NCBI GenBank assembly: GCA_963082975.1
Contig: OY720345.1
Span: 25,800,611 to 25,864,610, forward strand
Direction of reading: 5' to 3'
Length of the DNA stretch: 64,000 nt
DNA from: Labia minor
Taxonomy: Eukaryota; Arthropoda; Insecta; Dermaptera; Spongiphoridae
The notes under the pieces were generated by a model, which did not search any database, had not been told where the DNA came from, and was given only the letters and a program-made list of their open reading frames with translations. Positions 1 to 17,628 of this stretch are shown piece by piece (the first letter of the stretch is position 1; every line of letters starts with the position of its first letter). The position numbers and the translations under genes are program-made.

Positions 1-59
1 TCTTAGATTAAAAGTTTCCAATATTAAGCCAGATATTGAGATTCTTGTTTCAAGAAAAC

Positions 60-114
60 AACTGCATACATCTCATTAAATATGTAAGTTATATTTAATG
101 AGATAGATGCAGTT
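60..114. repeat. Hairpin-forming inverted repeat
   Basis: Arms 60-83 and 91-114 are complementary at 22 of 24 positions around a 7-nt loop. It lies in otherwise featureless AT-rich sequence. It could be a tiny foldback remnant. Confidence 0.6.
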
Positions 115-395
115 ATTTTTTAAAATATTTCTTATTTAATATTTTCTGAAAAAAATTATAAAATATTTATATGAATTTAATGTAAGTACCCATTATAATT
201 TGTGAGATTTGTTGCTATGACAATGTTTGTATTTTCTTTCTTCAATATTATAATTTCTAATAAAATGTGTTCTACAATATGCAAAAAAATCGTTATTCAC
301 CAATCACTGTTAGAAATATTCATCATATATCCTTGTCCTTATGAGATCGTAAGCCAGAAATTAATTAATAAAATGACGAAAAGTACCTAAAGTTG

Positions 396-460
396 TGATG
401 GGGGTCCGTCAAAAAAAATTTTTTCAAGTGGGGGTCCGTGGAGTACATAAGTTTAAGAAC
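396..460. mobile_element. Possible degraded hAT end
   Basis: A G-rich phrase (GGGGGTCCGT) occurs twice and is followed by GTTTAAGAACCTATG, which resembles the inner part of a hAT terminal repeat (GGTTCTTAAAC reversed). The opposite end and target duplication were not found. Confidence 0.3.
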
Positions 461-1019
461 CTATGCTTTATTCCATTATTATATAATGCTAATATGTTTA
501 AATGTTTTTTTTCCAATTGCAAAAATAACTTTCATTTTTATTTTAAATATTTATAGTACCTATGGGTGAAAAAGATAATTAGATAAGATTTATTTATATT
601 ATATTTGCATATATAAAGATATTTTTTTTTAAAAATTTTATTAACTAATTAAGGTGTTTTTTTCCTGAAAGTTAAATCAAATTTTTTGTCTTTTTATTAG
701 CTTTTTATGTGAATTTACACTTCATCATTATGTTATCATATCAATATTTGTAAAATAAAAATATTAATATAAAAAAATCCTAATTCGAACTTGATTTTTT
801 TTTAATTTCTTAAATGTTGCTTCTTTAAACCCTAAATTTTTAGAGGGATATTTAATAAATTATTAAATATTTAATATTTAATAAATTTTTTATAATAATA
901 TAAAAATTAAATTTTAATGATCTTTATTACTCTTAATATTTACTAGTCTGCAAATGGGTATTTATTTGCCTAATTAGAATTGTTTTTCCCCAATCTTTCT
1001 TATTCCAAAACTTCTAAAA
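461..1019. other. Gene-free AT-rich stretch
   Basis: Low-complexity A/T sequence with poly(T) runs; no exon, repeat family or RNA gene seen. Confidence 0.6.
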
Positions 1020-1391
1020 CAGTGATGGCGAACCTTTTTGAGAAGTGGGTCGTATTTTGATCATTATTTTTTTTTGATGTAGCTCGTGGGTCACTAAGTA
1101 TTTATAGTATTCACGGCCCAATTTTCAATCATAATTTTCATCGTGTCATTTGAAAATGTTTTCAGAGCGGCATCGCAAAATCATCTGACTATTTTTTTTT
1201 AGAACTATATTGAAAAAAATTGAAAAAAAAAAATCGAAAATGTTCAAAAGTTTGGTCATTAAATCGGCTTCTTTTTTATTTTTATAGAACCTATTGAAAA
1301 AAAAATTGAAAAAAAAATCGAAAATATTCAATTCAATTGAATTATGGGTGGTTTAGTGCCTGACCCACATGTCATAGATTCGCCATTACTG
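1020..1391. mobile_element. hAT-type MITE, 372 bp, 8-bp TSD
   Basis: The element begins CAGTGATGGCGAACC and ends with the imperfect complement GATTCGCCATTACTG. It is flanked by an exact 8-bp duplication TTCTAAAA (1012-1019 and 1392-1399). The 5'-CAG end and 8-bp duplication are hAT hallmarks. Internally it carries two copies of a module of the type 'agaac.tattgaaaaa...tcgaaaat', also found in the elements at 5340 and 36408. It has no transposase. Confidence 0.92.
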
Positions 1392-1399
1392 TTCTAAAA

Positions 1400-2246
1400 A
1401 CTTAAATTGTCTTCCCATGTTATATATGCATAGATTTAAATATTAAAAAATTTTCATTGTTCACTAGGAATCCTAAATGATAGACTTCTGACTGCTCATC
1501 AATACTTTCCGCTGCCCCCCTGAAAAGTCAAATTGTCCCCCCCCTGAGGGACTCACGTTGGGAATGCTATAGATGGTTTATTTTAATCATTTAATTATCA
1601 AATAATTTTAATTTTCATATAAAATTTTGATTAAAAATGTTTTTTTTTGATGAAAAACAATTCTTGACATACCGATTTAAATATAAATATTCTTAATTAA
1701 ATATAAGTTGAGCTATTGAAAATGATTCTAATAATATTTTTATTTCAAAGTGTAAATCTTTTGTTGTAATTCTTATGTCACACATTAATTGACTTGTAAT
1801 ATATATTCTTTTTATTTAATAATTATTCTAGATTTAATGAATACATTTATACTTCAATATTCTATAATAAATGATTACATATTTACATATTTAATAAATC
1901 AATCAACATCATATTGTTTGCAAATATCTAAAAATAAATTATAAATTGATAGATTATAACCATTAAAATCTCACACTAAACTAATAATAAATCTACAAAC
2001 CAATTATAAATAATTATCAGTTAGATAGGATCACATTTAAAGAACAAATTACTCAACAAATTTAAGGAAACTTATTTTAAATAATCTATATTATAGTATT
2101 AATTAATTTTAATGAATATTAATTATTCTTTGATAGTAAACATCTTGAAAACTTTCAAGAAAAATTAAAAAATCTATATGATTTATTTTCATATTGTTTA
2201 AATTATTGATTCACAACTTTCTTATTCTCTCTTTACCTGGCGTAAG
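1400..2246. other. Gene-free stretch with a short GC-rich patch
   Basis: Mostly A/T-rich. At 1505-1565 a C-rich patch ends with ACGTTGGGAATGCTATAG, which could be a decayed hAT terminus but lacks a partner. Nothing else was recognised. Confidence 0.5.
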
Positions 2247-2986
2247 AATTTTTTTGTAAAAATTGCACGTCTGTTATATGAAAATTATAAAAAATATTTT
2301 ATTCTAAATAGTCTCCATTGGAATTTATACATTTTTCCCACCTCTTCGGCAGATTATGAATGCCACTCCAAAAAAACAATTCTTCCTTTGAAGCGAACCA
2401 GTTGTCGAGCCAGTTACGTACATTTTCATACGAATCGAAGTGTTGTTCGGCGAGTGTATATCCCAATGATTCGAATAGATAAAATAGTAATCAGACGGAG
2501 CTAAGTTTGGAGGATAAGCCGCATGCGCTAGTATTTCCCAATTGAACGCCTCGATCGTATCCGTGACAGGATTGGTTTTCTACTAGCATTTGAAGAAACT
2601 GATGCAGAATTGCATAGAATGGTTGTTGAAGCATACGGTGAACATGCTCTTGGCAAAATTCAATGCTTTGAATGGTTTAAAAAAATTAAGTGGTGATTTT
2701 GACTTGAGAAACGAGGAGCGTGGGAATCCACCGAAAAAGTGCAAAAAAAGGGTATAATATATTATGAGCTACCAAAACCAGACAAAACCGTTAACACTGA
2801 TCGCTACCAACAACAAATGATCGATTTGAATCGAGCAATACGTGAATATGCAAAAAGGCAACATAAAGTAATTTTGCTTCATGATAATGCCCCTCACAAA
2901 CACAACAAAAGCGGTCTTATGGTCTTTAAACTGATAGCGAAATTCCGGTTTCTTCTACACCTGATAACCCTGACTTTATGATTATA

Positions 2987-2989
<3 letters not shown>
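2247..2989. mobile_element. Composite mariner remnant: two oppositely oriented transposase fragments
   Basis: From about 2575 down to 2300 the - strand encodes the C-terminus of a mauritiana-type mariner transposase (heptad EQHFDSYENVRNWLDNWFA, then WEKCINSNGDYLE). From about 2577 to 2985 the + strand encodes the N-terminal part (EETDAELHRMVVEAYGEHA). That reading jumps, through an internal deletion near 2745, to the catalytic core (GIIYYELPKPDKTVNTDRYQ and LLHDNAP), then degenerates. The junction near 2575 joins the two head to tail in inverted orientation. Several stops show it is dead. A (TA)n tract follows. Confidence 0.88.

Positions 2990-3035
<46 letters not shown>
2990..3035. repeat. 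(TA)n/(TG)n microsatellite
   Basis: Alternating TA run passing into TG repeats next to the mariner remnant. Confidence 0.95.
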
Positions 3036-4350
3036 GAAAAACTAATTTTTGCTTCAATTAGTGGAAAACAAATTTTTTTTATTCAAATAAAATTTTCTGA
3101 AATAATTTCCAAATTTAAGAAAGCCTTTTTAAGTTATGAGCTTTGGGGGTTTAAACTTGAATAAGTCAAAAAAAAAAATAAAATATTGAAATAAAAGATA
3201 AAATAACGATATTTATTATTAGTCACTGATATATATTCCAATTATTTTATTTTATTTTTTTATTTTTGATATATAATAAAATAGAAAAAATAGAGAATTT
3301 TAATAATTGGTGTATTTAAAAACCCAATAGTCACCATTTAAAATCAATTTTAATATTTATATTGGTATACACAATTGATGACCAACAGGTAAAATTTGTA
3401 GCGAATCATTCAATTTATTTAAAGAATGACTCAAAAAAAAATGTTAAAAAAATCAAAATATATAACTATAAGTATAAAAGTTATAGTACATTAATATAAT
3501 CATTAAACACCGTTATTTATTTTTTATATATTTATTTAATTAATTGTGTATTTATCAGGTATTTATTCACTAAATAATATTTTTTCAATATTTATACACA
3601 TCATTAAATTTTAATTATTCAGTTTATATTTGTTTGTTTGTTTTTAAATAATCATAAATTTTTAAAAAAAATTTAGAATAATTTTCAATCTAAAACAATT
3701 GCTAATATTTATTTGAATAATAATCAAAATCTTCATATAAATATTCCATAATTTACATTTTTTGTTAAATTACTTAAAAAATATATATTTCCACTTTATC
3801 AAATGTTTTTATAATTTCAATTACTACAACAAAATTCACTAAATATAATAACTATAATGTAATATAATTAAATTTTTTACTTTGAAACGTTAATTGATAC
3901 TAGTTAAGAATTTTTATTTTCAAAGAGAAGAGTTATTTAGAAAAACCAAACTGTTGTTAATCACTGAAAGACATATTTTGAATATTTCAAAGTATTTTGA
4001 ACTTTCTTTTCCAAATAGAAATATTTAATTATCAAAAAAATTTAAAACATTTAAAATATATTCAGTGAATTATTATAGATAAATTTTATACTTAAATCTT
4101 ATCTACAACACAATAATTATTTAAGAATGATAGATATTTTCAAAATCATCAATCAAACTTGTTTTTTATAGTTAACATTGAAAAAAAATCACATAATTTA
4201 TTTAATTATAAAATTTTTCATTATTGTTATGAGAAATATTACGGGAAATAATTAATTTCCGAAATTTTATATGTTTCAATGAAATCACAAGCTAGTTGAC
4301 ATGTTGAGATTTTCATAACTTATCCTTGGATTATTTCATAAATTTCTTTA
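3036..4350. other. Gene-free AT-rich stretch
   Basis: A/T-rich DNA with poly(A/T) tracts; no exon, terminal repeat or RNA gene seen. Confidence 0.6.
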
Positions 4351-4352
4351 AA

Positions 4353-4974
4353 TCAAGGTTGCAAACGGGTGACGCCTGTTATCATCCAGTAAAGAGGCTT
4401 ATCTCGTCAAAATTATTATCAAAAGGGATTAAAATTAAAATATATAAAACAATTATTTTGCCCGTTGTATTGAGGCATGGTCTATGACCCTGGAAGACGA
4501 GAGTAGATTTAGAGTATTTGAGAATAGGATTCTTCGCCGCATTTATGGGCCAAAAATAGATGAGATCTCCTGGGAATGGCGGAGACTGCATAACGAGGAA
4601 TTGCATGACCTCTATGCCTCTCCAGACATAGTTAGGATTATAAAATGGAGAAGGCTGCGTTGGGCAGGGCACGTGGCCAGAATGGGAGAAGAAAGAATGG
4701 CGAAAAATATATTGTTGCGGAGACCGATTGGGAAACGTCCTCTTGGAAGACCAAGAACGCCGAAAATTTAGGAAGGGATGTAAGAGAGATCGGAGAGGGT
4801 AGGGATGGTTGTGGCTCAGGATAAGGACGCTTGGAGAAATGTGGTTGCCGGGGCCAAGAACTTTCGAGTTCCACAGAGATAGATAGATAAATAGTATTAT
4901 GTATTTGTATATGTGGATGCTGCGGCCAAGGACTTTCGAGTTCCGTAGATCCACTGAGATAGATAGATAGTTAT
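4353..4974 (+). mobile_element. 3' fragment of GATA-tailed LINE (reverse transcriptase C-terminal region)
   Basis: The reading frame at 4484-4771 encodes the region after the reverse transcriptase catalytic core: RVFENRILRRIYGPK, EWRRLHNEELHDLY, PDIVRIIKWRRLRWAGHVA and GKRPLGRPR. This is typical of non-LTR retrotransposons of arthropods. Upstream (4353-4480) the same protein continues with small frameshifts. The 3' end, CTTTCGAGTTCC then CACAGAGATAGATAGATA, is followed at 4917-4971 by a second copy of the terminal 55 bp. It is 5'-truncated and inactive. Related copies lie at 23.2, 44.8, 48.6, 49.5, 50.0, 50.9 and 61.0 kb. Confidence 0.88.
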
Positions 4975-5339
4975 TTTTATTATTATACAAAGTTCATTTA
5001 AAAAATTGTTATAAAGAAAACAAACTAAGAAATTGAAATAAATAAAACAAAATCTTTTTTACTCTCATTTTCATTATTTTTTTTAAACTTTATCTCTTCA
5101 ATTCTTTTATTTTCTGCTTGATTTTTGTTCTTTGATATGTTTTATATCTAGAAATGAAAGCATGATCATACATGCTATATTTCATAAAAGCTCACTTATC
5201 TGATATTTAGTTTTTATGTTTTAGATTTTTTATGATTCATTTATTCCTTTAAAAATAGTCAATTAATTATATTATAACATATTTATATATACTTACTTAC
5301 ATATAATATATATTTCATGAAATTTTTAATAATATATAT
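4975..5339. other. Gene-free AT-rich stretch
   Basis: No exon or repeat boundary seen. A very similar stretch follows the LINE copy at 50.6-50.9 kb, so part of this may be duplicated with the LINE or belong to it. Confidence 0.45.
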
Positions 5340-5549
5340 CAGTGGTTCTCAACTTTTTTTTTACCGCGGCACACTTTTAACGGTTTAAAAATTTGGCGGC
5401 ACACAAAGAAAAAGATAAGTGGAAAAGTTTACCATATTGAAAAAAGTGGTCCCAAAAACGGTTTTTTTTTTTTGTTTTAGAACCATATTGAAAAAATTTA
5501 GGAAAAAAAGTTTGAAATAATCTCGCGGCACAGTGGTTGAGAATCACTG
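5340..5549. mobile_element. hAT-type MITE, 210 bp, 8-bp TSD
   Basis: Ends are CAGTGGTTCTCAAC and GTTGAGAATCACTG, inside ATATATAT on both sides (5332-5339 and 5550-5557). The duplication is simple sequence, so on its own it is weak, but the terminal repeats are clear. The interior includes 'agaaccatattgaaaaa', shared with other hAT MITEs here. Confidence 0.88.
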
Positions 5550-5641
5550 ATATATATATTGAAAAAGAAAACATGAACTCCAATACAAGTCAATATACTC
5601 CTATCTGTACGCTCGATTCTCGAATTTTATTTTTGAAGATA

Positions 5642-5972
5642 CAGTGGTATATCGACATACGAGTTTTATTCGTTCCGCAACCTTGCTCGTATCTTGAATT
5701 ACTCGTATCTCGAAGCAAATTTCCCCATACAAAACAATTGAACTACCATTAATCCGTTCCAACCTCCAAAATGTCACCCCAGTTATTTTTGTTACGTGGT
5801 TTTGAATAATAAACACGTATTTATAAATATCAAATATTTATTGCACAAAAACAAAAAAGAGAATGTAAAGAAATAAACTCGAAATGAACTCGTATCTCGA
5901 ATTTCGCTCGTAACTAAAAGCAAAAAAATCACTTGCTCGTATCTCGAAAAACTCGTATGTCGAGGTACATAG
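5642..5972. mobile_element. pogo/Tigger-like MITE
   Basis: The left end CAGTGGTATATCGACATACG, after a TA, and the right end CTCGTATGTCGAGGTAC are inverted repeats. CTCGTAT-type words recur inward on both arms. The 'CAGTGGTACCTCGACAT'-type end and TA target are typical of pogo/Tigger elements. The outermost 5 bp of the right end have diverged. Confidence 0.8.
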
Positions 5973-7668
5973 AAATCATGCGATTCTTCATTTTATTCAT
6001 TTTAGTATTTTTATTACTTATTTTGGTGATTATTGTATGTTATCAACAAGGACATGCTTTATTTCATATATAATTATATTTTCTATAAACTATTCCTAAA
6101 TATATATAAGTACTTAAGGTTACTTAAATTAATAAATGTTGAAAGTGATTATTTGATAATTTTCACTTTATTTAAATTCTTTCTATGATTTTGATTAAAT
6201 TTATTGTCTAATTTAATTATTAGTTCCTTTAAAATGTTGATTATTTTTATATTTTTTTAAATCGTAGTTATTTACATAAATTATTCTCTTACCTTCATTC
6301 CCTTTTTTTATTTTATTTTATCTACAATATAATTTAGCTAGAAATTTTATGACATTGATTAGATTATACCTTTAAATCGTGAAATGTATTTAAACCGATG
6401 GGTTTACTTTTAAAAAATTGTTTTAATTGAAAAATAAAATTAAATGAAAATAAAAAAAATATATATTTATTTTATTTCATTTATAAATGATAATTATTTT
6501 AATTGAATGTAAATAAACTCGATATTGGAATATATATATATTCAAATATTCAATATCAAACATTGAAATAAAATCAATCTTTGAAAAAAAAAATTCCAAT
6601 TTGTAAATTATTTCATTCTTTTTCTCTATCAATCATTTATAAAGTGAATATTTTATAATTTAGTGTAGAGAAAACAAAATAAAATTTAATTTATAAAATA
6701 ATTGAGAAAATTGAAATTGTTTTTCCTTTATGTTTTATTTTCGTTATTTTAATTATTTTCAAATAATTAATTTTTTTAAATTAATTATAAAAGAAATCAT
6801 CCTTAAGAATCTAATTAAGCTTTAAATAATATGAATTTTCATATACAAGCTAGCTATAAATTTTACTTGCTAAATAATTTGCTTCATCCTATCAGGTATA
6901 CTTTATTCTCTCTGATGAGGTTAGTTATTAAACTTTGCAATAACTTCTACAGGATACAATTTCATGGCCTAAGTATAGAGAATTTATTTAAAAAAATATA
7001 TAGATGGTATTTCTATTGCATAATGAATTCAATTATAAAAAATACAATTTCAAATTATACAATATTAAAAAATGAATATATATACAGAAACAATAGATTT
7101 TTCTTTTTAATTGAATCAACGTTCTTGTCTAAATGAACATTTAATAATAATTTATATTCAATTGAAATTCAATGATAAATATAGTTTTTAAATTTATTTT
7201 ATTTAGGTCAAAGAGAGAAAGAAATGATAAATTATAATTTGAATGAGCACAATGCTTTTAATTTAATTCTCTAGCTCTAGTCCTCTTGATGATAACAAAA
7301 GTTCATGAACATATCATCCCTCAACACACTCCAGCCTCATTTCCATTTATTCTAATTTTATTTTTTAAATCCGATTTGGATCGTACATACTCATTACTTA
7401 TTACAGGACATTTTAAATGCGCTTCATGGTGATTCACGTGATTTAATCATTTTAATGATATCCGGAAATAGAAAAGATGGTCTCTCCCTCTCATCATCCG
7501 CTATAAAACAATTGTTTCTATATTTAATTTATCTTTATATCTATCTTAAATATATATTCAAATAGAAAGCTTTAGGTACTTATATTCATATATACAATTT
7601 TTTAAAATCCCGAAAACATAATTCAAAATAATCTTTATATATGTAACCTCTGACTTTGTATGTCCTAC
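5973..7668. other. Gene-free AT-rich stretch
   Basis: Contains AT-rich DNA and a lone 101-codon frame (6831-7136) that looks like chance. A moderately GC-richer patch at 7380-7500 follows TTACAG and stays open for about 30 codons, but no homology was recognised. Confidence 0.5.
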
Positions 7669-7914
7669 GCAAGGATAACGCCTATCAAGTCGGTTATATC
7701 AATGAGGTGTCCTATGATCAGTAGAACGGGTCCTATCAACCTTTACCTTGATCGGAAGCGCTATCAAGTAGCTTTCCCAATTTTGATCCCGGTGGCTGGG
7801 TTGACTCCTTCCCATAGACCCGAGCTAGAGAAATTCTCTTGCCACGTCCTGAACTTAAACCAGGGACCACGAGAATGTGAGGCAGCTTCGCTAACTTCTC
7901 ACCCTGTGACGCCT
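7669..7914 (-). mobile_element. tRNA-derived SINE (copy 1)
   Basis: On the - strand an A-box-like TTAGCGAAGCTGCC (7896-7883) is followed about 30 nt later by the B-box-like GGTTTAAGTTC (7861-7851), as in tRNA promoters. The body continues to about 7669 and matches copies at 34.74 kb and 36.1 kb. Confidence 0.75.
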
Positions 7915-7928
7915 TTATATATATATAT

Positions 7929-8068
7929 AGGGTATCCCAAAATGAAAGATTGTTTGTAATAGAAAATTGAAATCTGCTCTTTCATTTTGGGACATCCATT
8001 GAAATCTGTCTGCTCTTTCATTTTGGGACATCCATCGAAATCTGATCTTTCATTTTGGGACACCCTGT
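7929..8068. mobile_element. Small TIR element with internal direct repeats
   Basis: The terminal repeats AGGGTATCCCAAAATGAAAG and CTTTCATTTTGGGACACCCT lie against TA-rich flanks. Inside, a unit of about 35-45 bp containing CTTTCATTTTGGGACATCCA occurs two more times in direct orientation. Confidence 0.75.
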
Positions 8069-9005
8069 ATATAAGTACTAACATTGAGCTTATTAGTGCG
8101 AAAATTATAGAATTATTATCCAAACCTCCTATTCTATTATTTTGATCTTTATATCTTTTTTTGGATATTATTTTCTTTATTTTAATTTGTTCCTTTTACA
8201 TCTGACTCTAAATAATAGTCTGTATTTGTAATTTCTTTCTTATTTTATTTTCAATTCTATTCACAAAAATAATTTATATAAGGTAAACCCCAAGGATATG
8301 ACTCACAATTCGGTTTTTTTGCCAAGTCTCAAACGCTAATACCTATTATGACAAGATTTTTGGTGTTAATCGTATTTAGGACTATTAGCAAAATTATATC
8401 TTTATTCTTATAATAAGAACTAAAATTTACAAAAATCAAAAAAGTCAACTTTTCGGCAATATCCCTAACAGAGGTGGGAATATTACCAAGCAGGTGTGAG
8501 GGATATTGCTTATAGGAAATTACATGGAAACCAAAAATAGAAACTCATAAAATTGAAATGTTTAAATATTTAATTAGGTAAGTTTTAAGAATTAAAAAAA
8601 AGTACATATAACTTAAATAATATATTTATTTACACAAGTGAATGAATATTTCCCTCGTCTTACTAAATTGTTTGAGGGGCTCAATTTTTCAATGCTAAGC
8701 AAATTAAAACACAAGCCATATTATAAATTATAGAATTATTATCTAAAATATTATTTTGATTAATGTATAGTTTTGAATTTTTTCTTCCCTATTTGCTTGT
8801 AGGTAATGAAATTGTATTTAAAATTTGTTTATTTATTAATTTTCAATTCTATTCTCAATCTATTTGGACTCACTCTCTCTCTTACTGTTTATTAAAGGCA
8901 TATCAAATGAAAATTATTTATTCATATTCATATATATATATATATACTCGTATATGGCTTTAAACCAAAATATATTAATATAATTATAAATTTTCTTTGT
9001 TCCAG
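8069..9005. other. Non-coding stretch upstream of the first visible SPCA exon
   Basis: Presumably an SPCA intron. 8281-8540 is a little GC-richer, but no exon encoding the expected SPCA N-terminus could be recognised. Confidence 0.5.
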
Positions 9006-14690
<5,685 letters not shown>

Positions 14691-15480
14691 CATCCAAGAA
14701 AGGCCAGAGGTAAATTTACAAAATTTAATATAAAGTATATTAAAAATTACGCAAGTAAAAAAAAAATTGAATTATAAATAGAGTTTAAAAGAAGTTATAA
14801 TAATGTTATTTAAAACGAAATTATTAAAGAATAAGAAATTTTAAAGGAATAGAAAATTTATTCATTTTTTTTACTATTTGAAATTAAACAAATTATTTAT
14901 TTTTATTTTTAGGTAAGACCCGTATCGACTGAGATAGCTAAAATCTCATAGGGTCCTTCTGGTTTATCAATGCAACAAAATAAATACAACAGAAAACCAA
15001 GATTTATCTTAATCAATGAATGGATAATAAATGAAATAAGAAGAAAAAAAAACAATGAATGATGATTAACTTTGTAATCAAATGAAATATACAGGATCTG
15101 TGATAACAACGGAATGGAAAAGAATCAAATCCAAGTATACATTCCTAAATTATAATTAGAATACATTATATAAACTCTTCAATGCAGGTGTGAATACTCG
15201 ATCACATACTCTTCTCTTTCTCTCTCACACATACACATACACACCACACACATATTTACACACCTACATTTAAATATATATGTATATGTGTATTTATATA
15301 TATATATATATATGTCACTTCCTGACAAGAGTCAAGAGTATATTCCCTTTTCTACATTACTTACCTATAAAATGTCTAATTTAAAAACAATGGAGTCTTT
15401 TTTTATTATCTATCAATTCATATTTCTTCTTCTCTCCTTCATTGTTCTTCAAAGACAAATAAAATTCTGCTTTTAATTTA
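14691..15480 (+). other. Probable 3' UTR of the SPCA gene
   Basis: The stretch after the SPCA stop is slightly less AT-rich than what follows. A plausible 3'-UTR intron runs from a GT after 14709 to an AG at 14911-14912. Several AATAAA-like words occur, but I cannot choose the cleavage site. Dinucleotide runs appear at 15285-15313. Confidence 0.3.
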
Positions 15481-15667
15481 GATTCTTCTAATTTTTATTA
15501 TTAAAGTTAGCAACAGAATTTAAAAAATAATATAATATAAAAAACATATTAAAGAAAATCTATCTATATACATATATTAATATATTGCTATTTATATTTA
15601 GAAATTAATTTAGATGTCTATCTTTTTCTATATATATAACAATTTTTGTATTTTTTTTAATTAATTT

Positions 15668-15698
<31 letters not shown>

Positions 15699-17590
15699 TT
15701 CTAAACAGTGCCTTCCTTAATGAAATGTTTGCTCTATAACTATACCTTTGATTTTTTTATAGTAATAAAAATTCAAATCATGGAAGAAAATAAATTAAAA
15801 GCAGAATATATTATGTCTTAAATACAAAAAAAAAAGAAAAAATAAAGAAAATAATCTTTTACATATTTCTTGTAAAAATTTTATCACTTGACCAATGATA
15901 CTCTATAATATTTATAAACTAAATGAAAAAAAATAATCTTGAATCAATTAAATTGAATATGTATTTCTTAGTAGCAGGATTTTTATATTATTTTTAATTA
16001 TTTTAGAAAAAATTAAAATAAATTATCATCTTAAATGAGAATACCTACCTAAAATCTATCAACTTCAATGATAAATATTAGAATGGCTTTATTGATTCTT
16101 TTTTCTTAAAATATATTATTATTTGCATATCACGTATATAATAATATATCTATCTAGATAAAGATAAATAAACTATTTTTAATAATTGTTAATGTTAAAT
16201 TATTCATTAAAACTTCCTGATCGTCTAATATCATACAACAGGCTAATTTTTTTTATTTCTTATTGCTTGGCATTCGTGGTGCTTTACTATTTTTGATTGC
16301 TTCCATCCTTTTGAGCGTGCTGATATTACACGAAACAAATCCAGAATGTCAATTGATTTTTTTGTATTTAAATATTAGTGATAAATAACTACCGGCAAAG
16401 GTTTGCTAACTGTTATTAGGCGATCAGCACTTCTTCCCATACATCCAATTATAATTAATTTAATCGCTCTTCATTCACTCAATATTGAAACTTTCTATCT
16501 TAATTTCAATAATCATTTAGATATAATAACAAAGTTTCAAAAAATATCATCCCTTGAATGTAAATCTTCTTATCTAAATTCAATTCGCTAATATTGAAAA
16601 AATGGAATTAATTATCTTGTTGAAATTGAATGAACGTGATTATATTATTATTCTATTGGAAAACAATTGATGCGTGAATAACAAGAATGATTTGTATATT
16701 ACTAACACAGTCTATTATGATAGTTATTAATTATTGTTATAACTTATTGATTCTTATGAACGTGTACAATTCCCACTAACGTTTTATTTTTCAGATATTA
16801 AAACATCACAAATTATCTAAAATAAATATTTCTATGTTGGTTTTTAAAAAAAATTTGTTATATATATTATTATAAACGTTAGTGTTAACATACTTTCCTT
16901 CAGCTGTTCTTTATGATACATGTAATAATATTTATTTATGGAGTATTTTTTTCAAAATTTTCTAATTAATTTTAGACGTTCAATTTTTTATATAAGTTTA
17001 TAAAAATAACTAAATATTGATATTTATTGTTGTTAAATTATTCAGTTTTCATATCTTATTTATTTAAAATATTCTTATTTCTATTTTTCAATTTTATAAA
17101 ACTTCACCTATACAATACTTTATGAAAAATAATTGATCGTTTTCAAATTTTAAGCTAGTTTATGAATATGAAAACTGATTAATTCTTTATTTATTATTTG
17201 ATTTGGTTTCTATCACTACTACTCTTTTTATATTTCTAGAAATTTCACGATACTCTTAGTACGAATTAAATATTAGGAATATTATATGAAAATAAATAAT
17301 AATAGTTAAGGATGATTCATAAGAATTTAAGCTTTTAGCTGCAAATTACTTGTATAGTTGTGTTTTTTCATTCAACAATTATTACGTTAGGTTTTTTATT
17401 CTTCTTGCAAAGTGTGGATTTGTTAACACATTAAAAATAGCTTATTCTTGAATTTAGAGTAAATGAATGCAAACCACTCATAGTTTGATAATTTTCAACT
17501 TTTAATGGTCAATAATTGATTTGAAATTAAAAAAATGTAAATGTAAATTCCTACAATCATCTTTAGTGTTATTGATGAAATATTTTAATA

Positions 17591-17628
<38 letters not shown>

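Noticed and set aside
4382..4990. 202-codon - strand frame
   Set aside because: It is the antisense of a LINE reverse transcriptase fragment whose + strand encodes recognisable motifs.
6831..7136. 101-codon + strand frame
   Set aside because: Composition follows the AT-rich background (many Ile/Asn/Phe/Tyr/Lys codons); no motif, splice context or similarity.
7840..7914. Functional tRNA gene
   Set aside because: A and B boxes occur, but the sequence continues into a repeated body found at two other places and has no clean acceptor stem.
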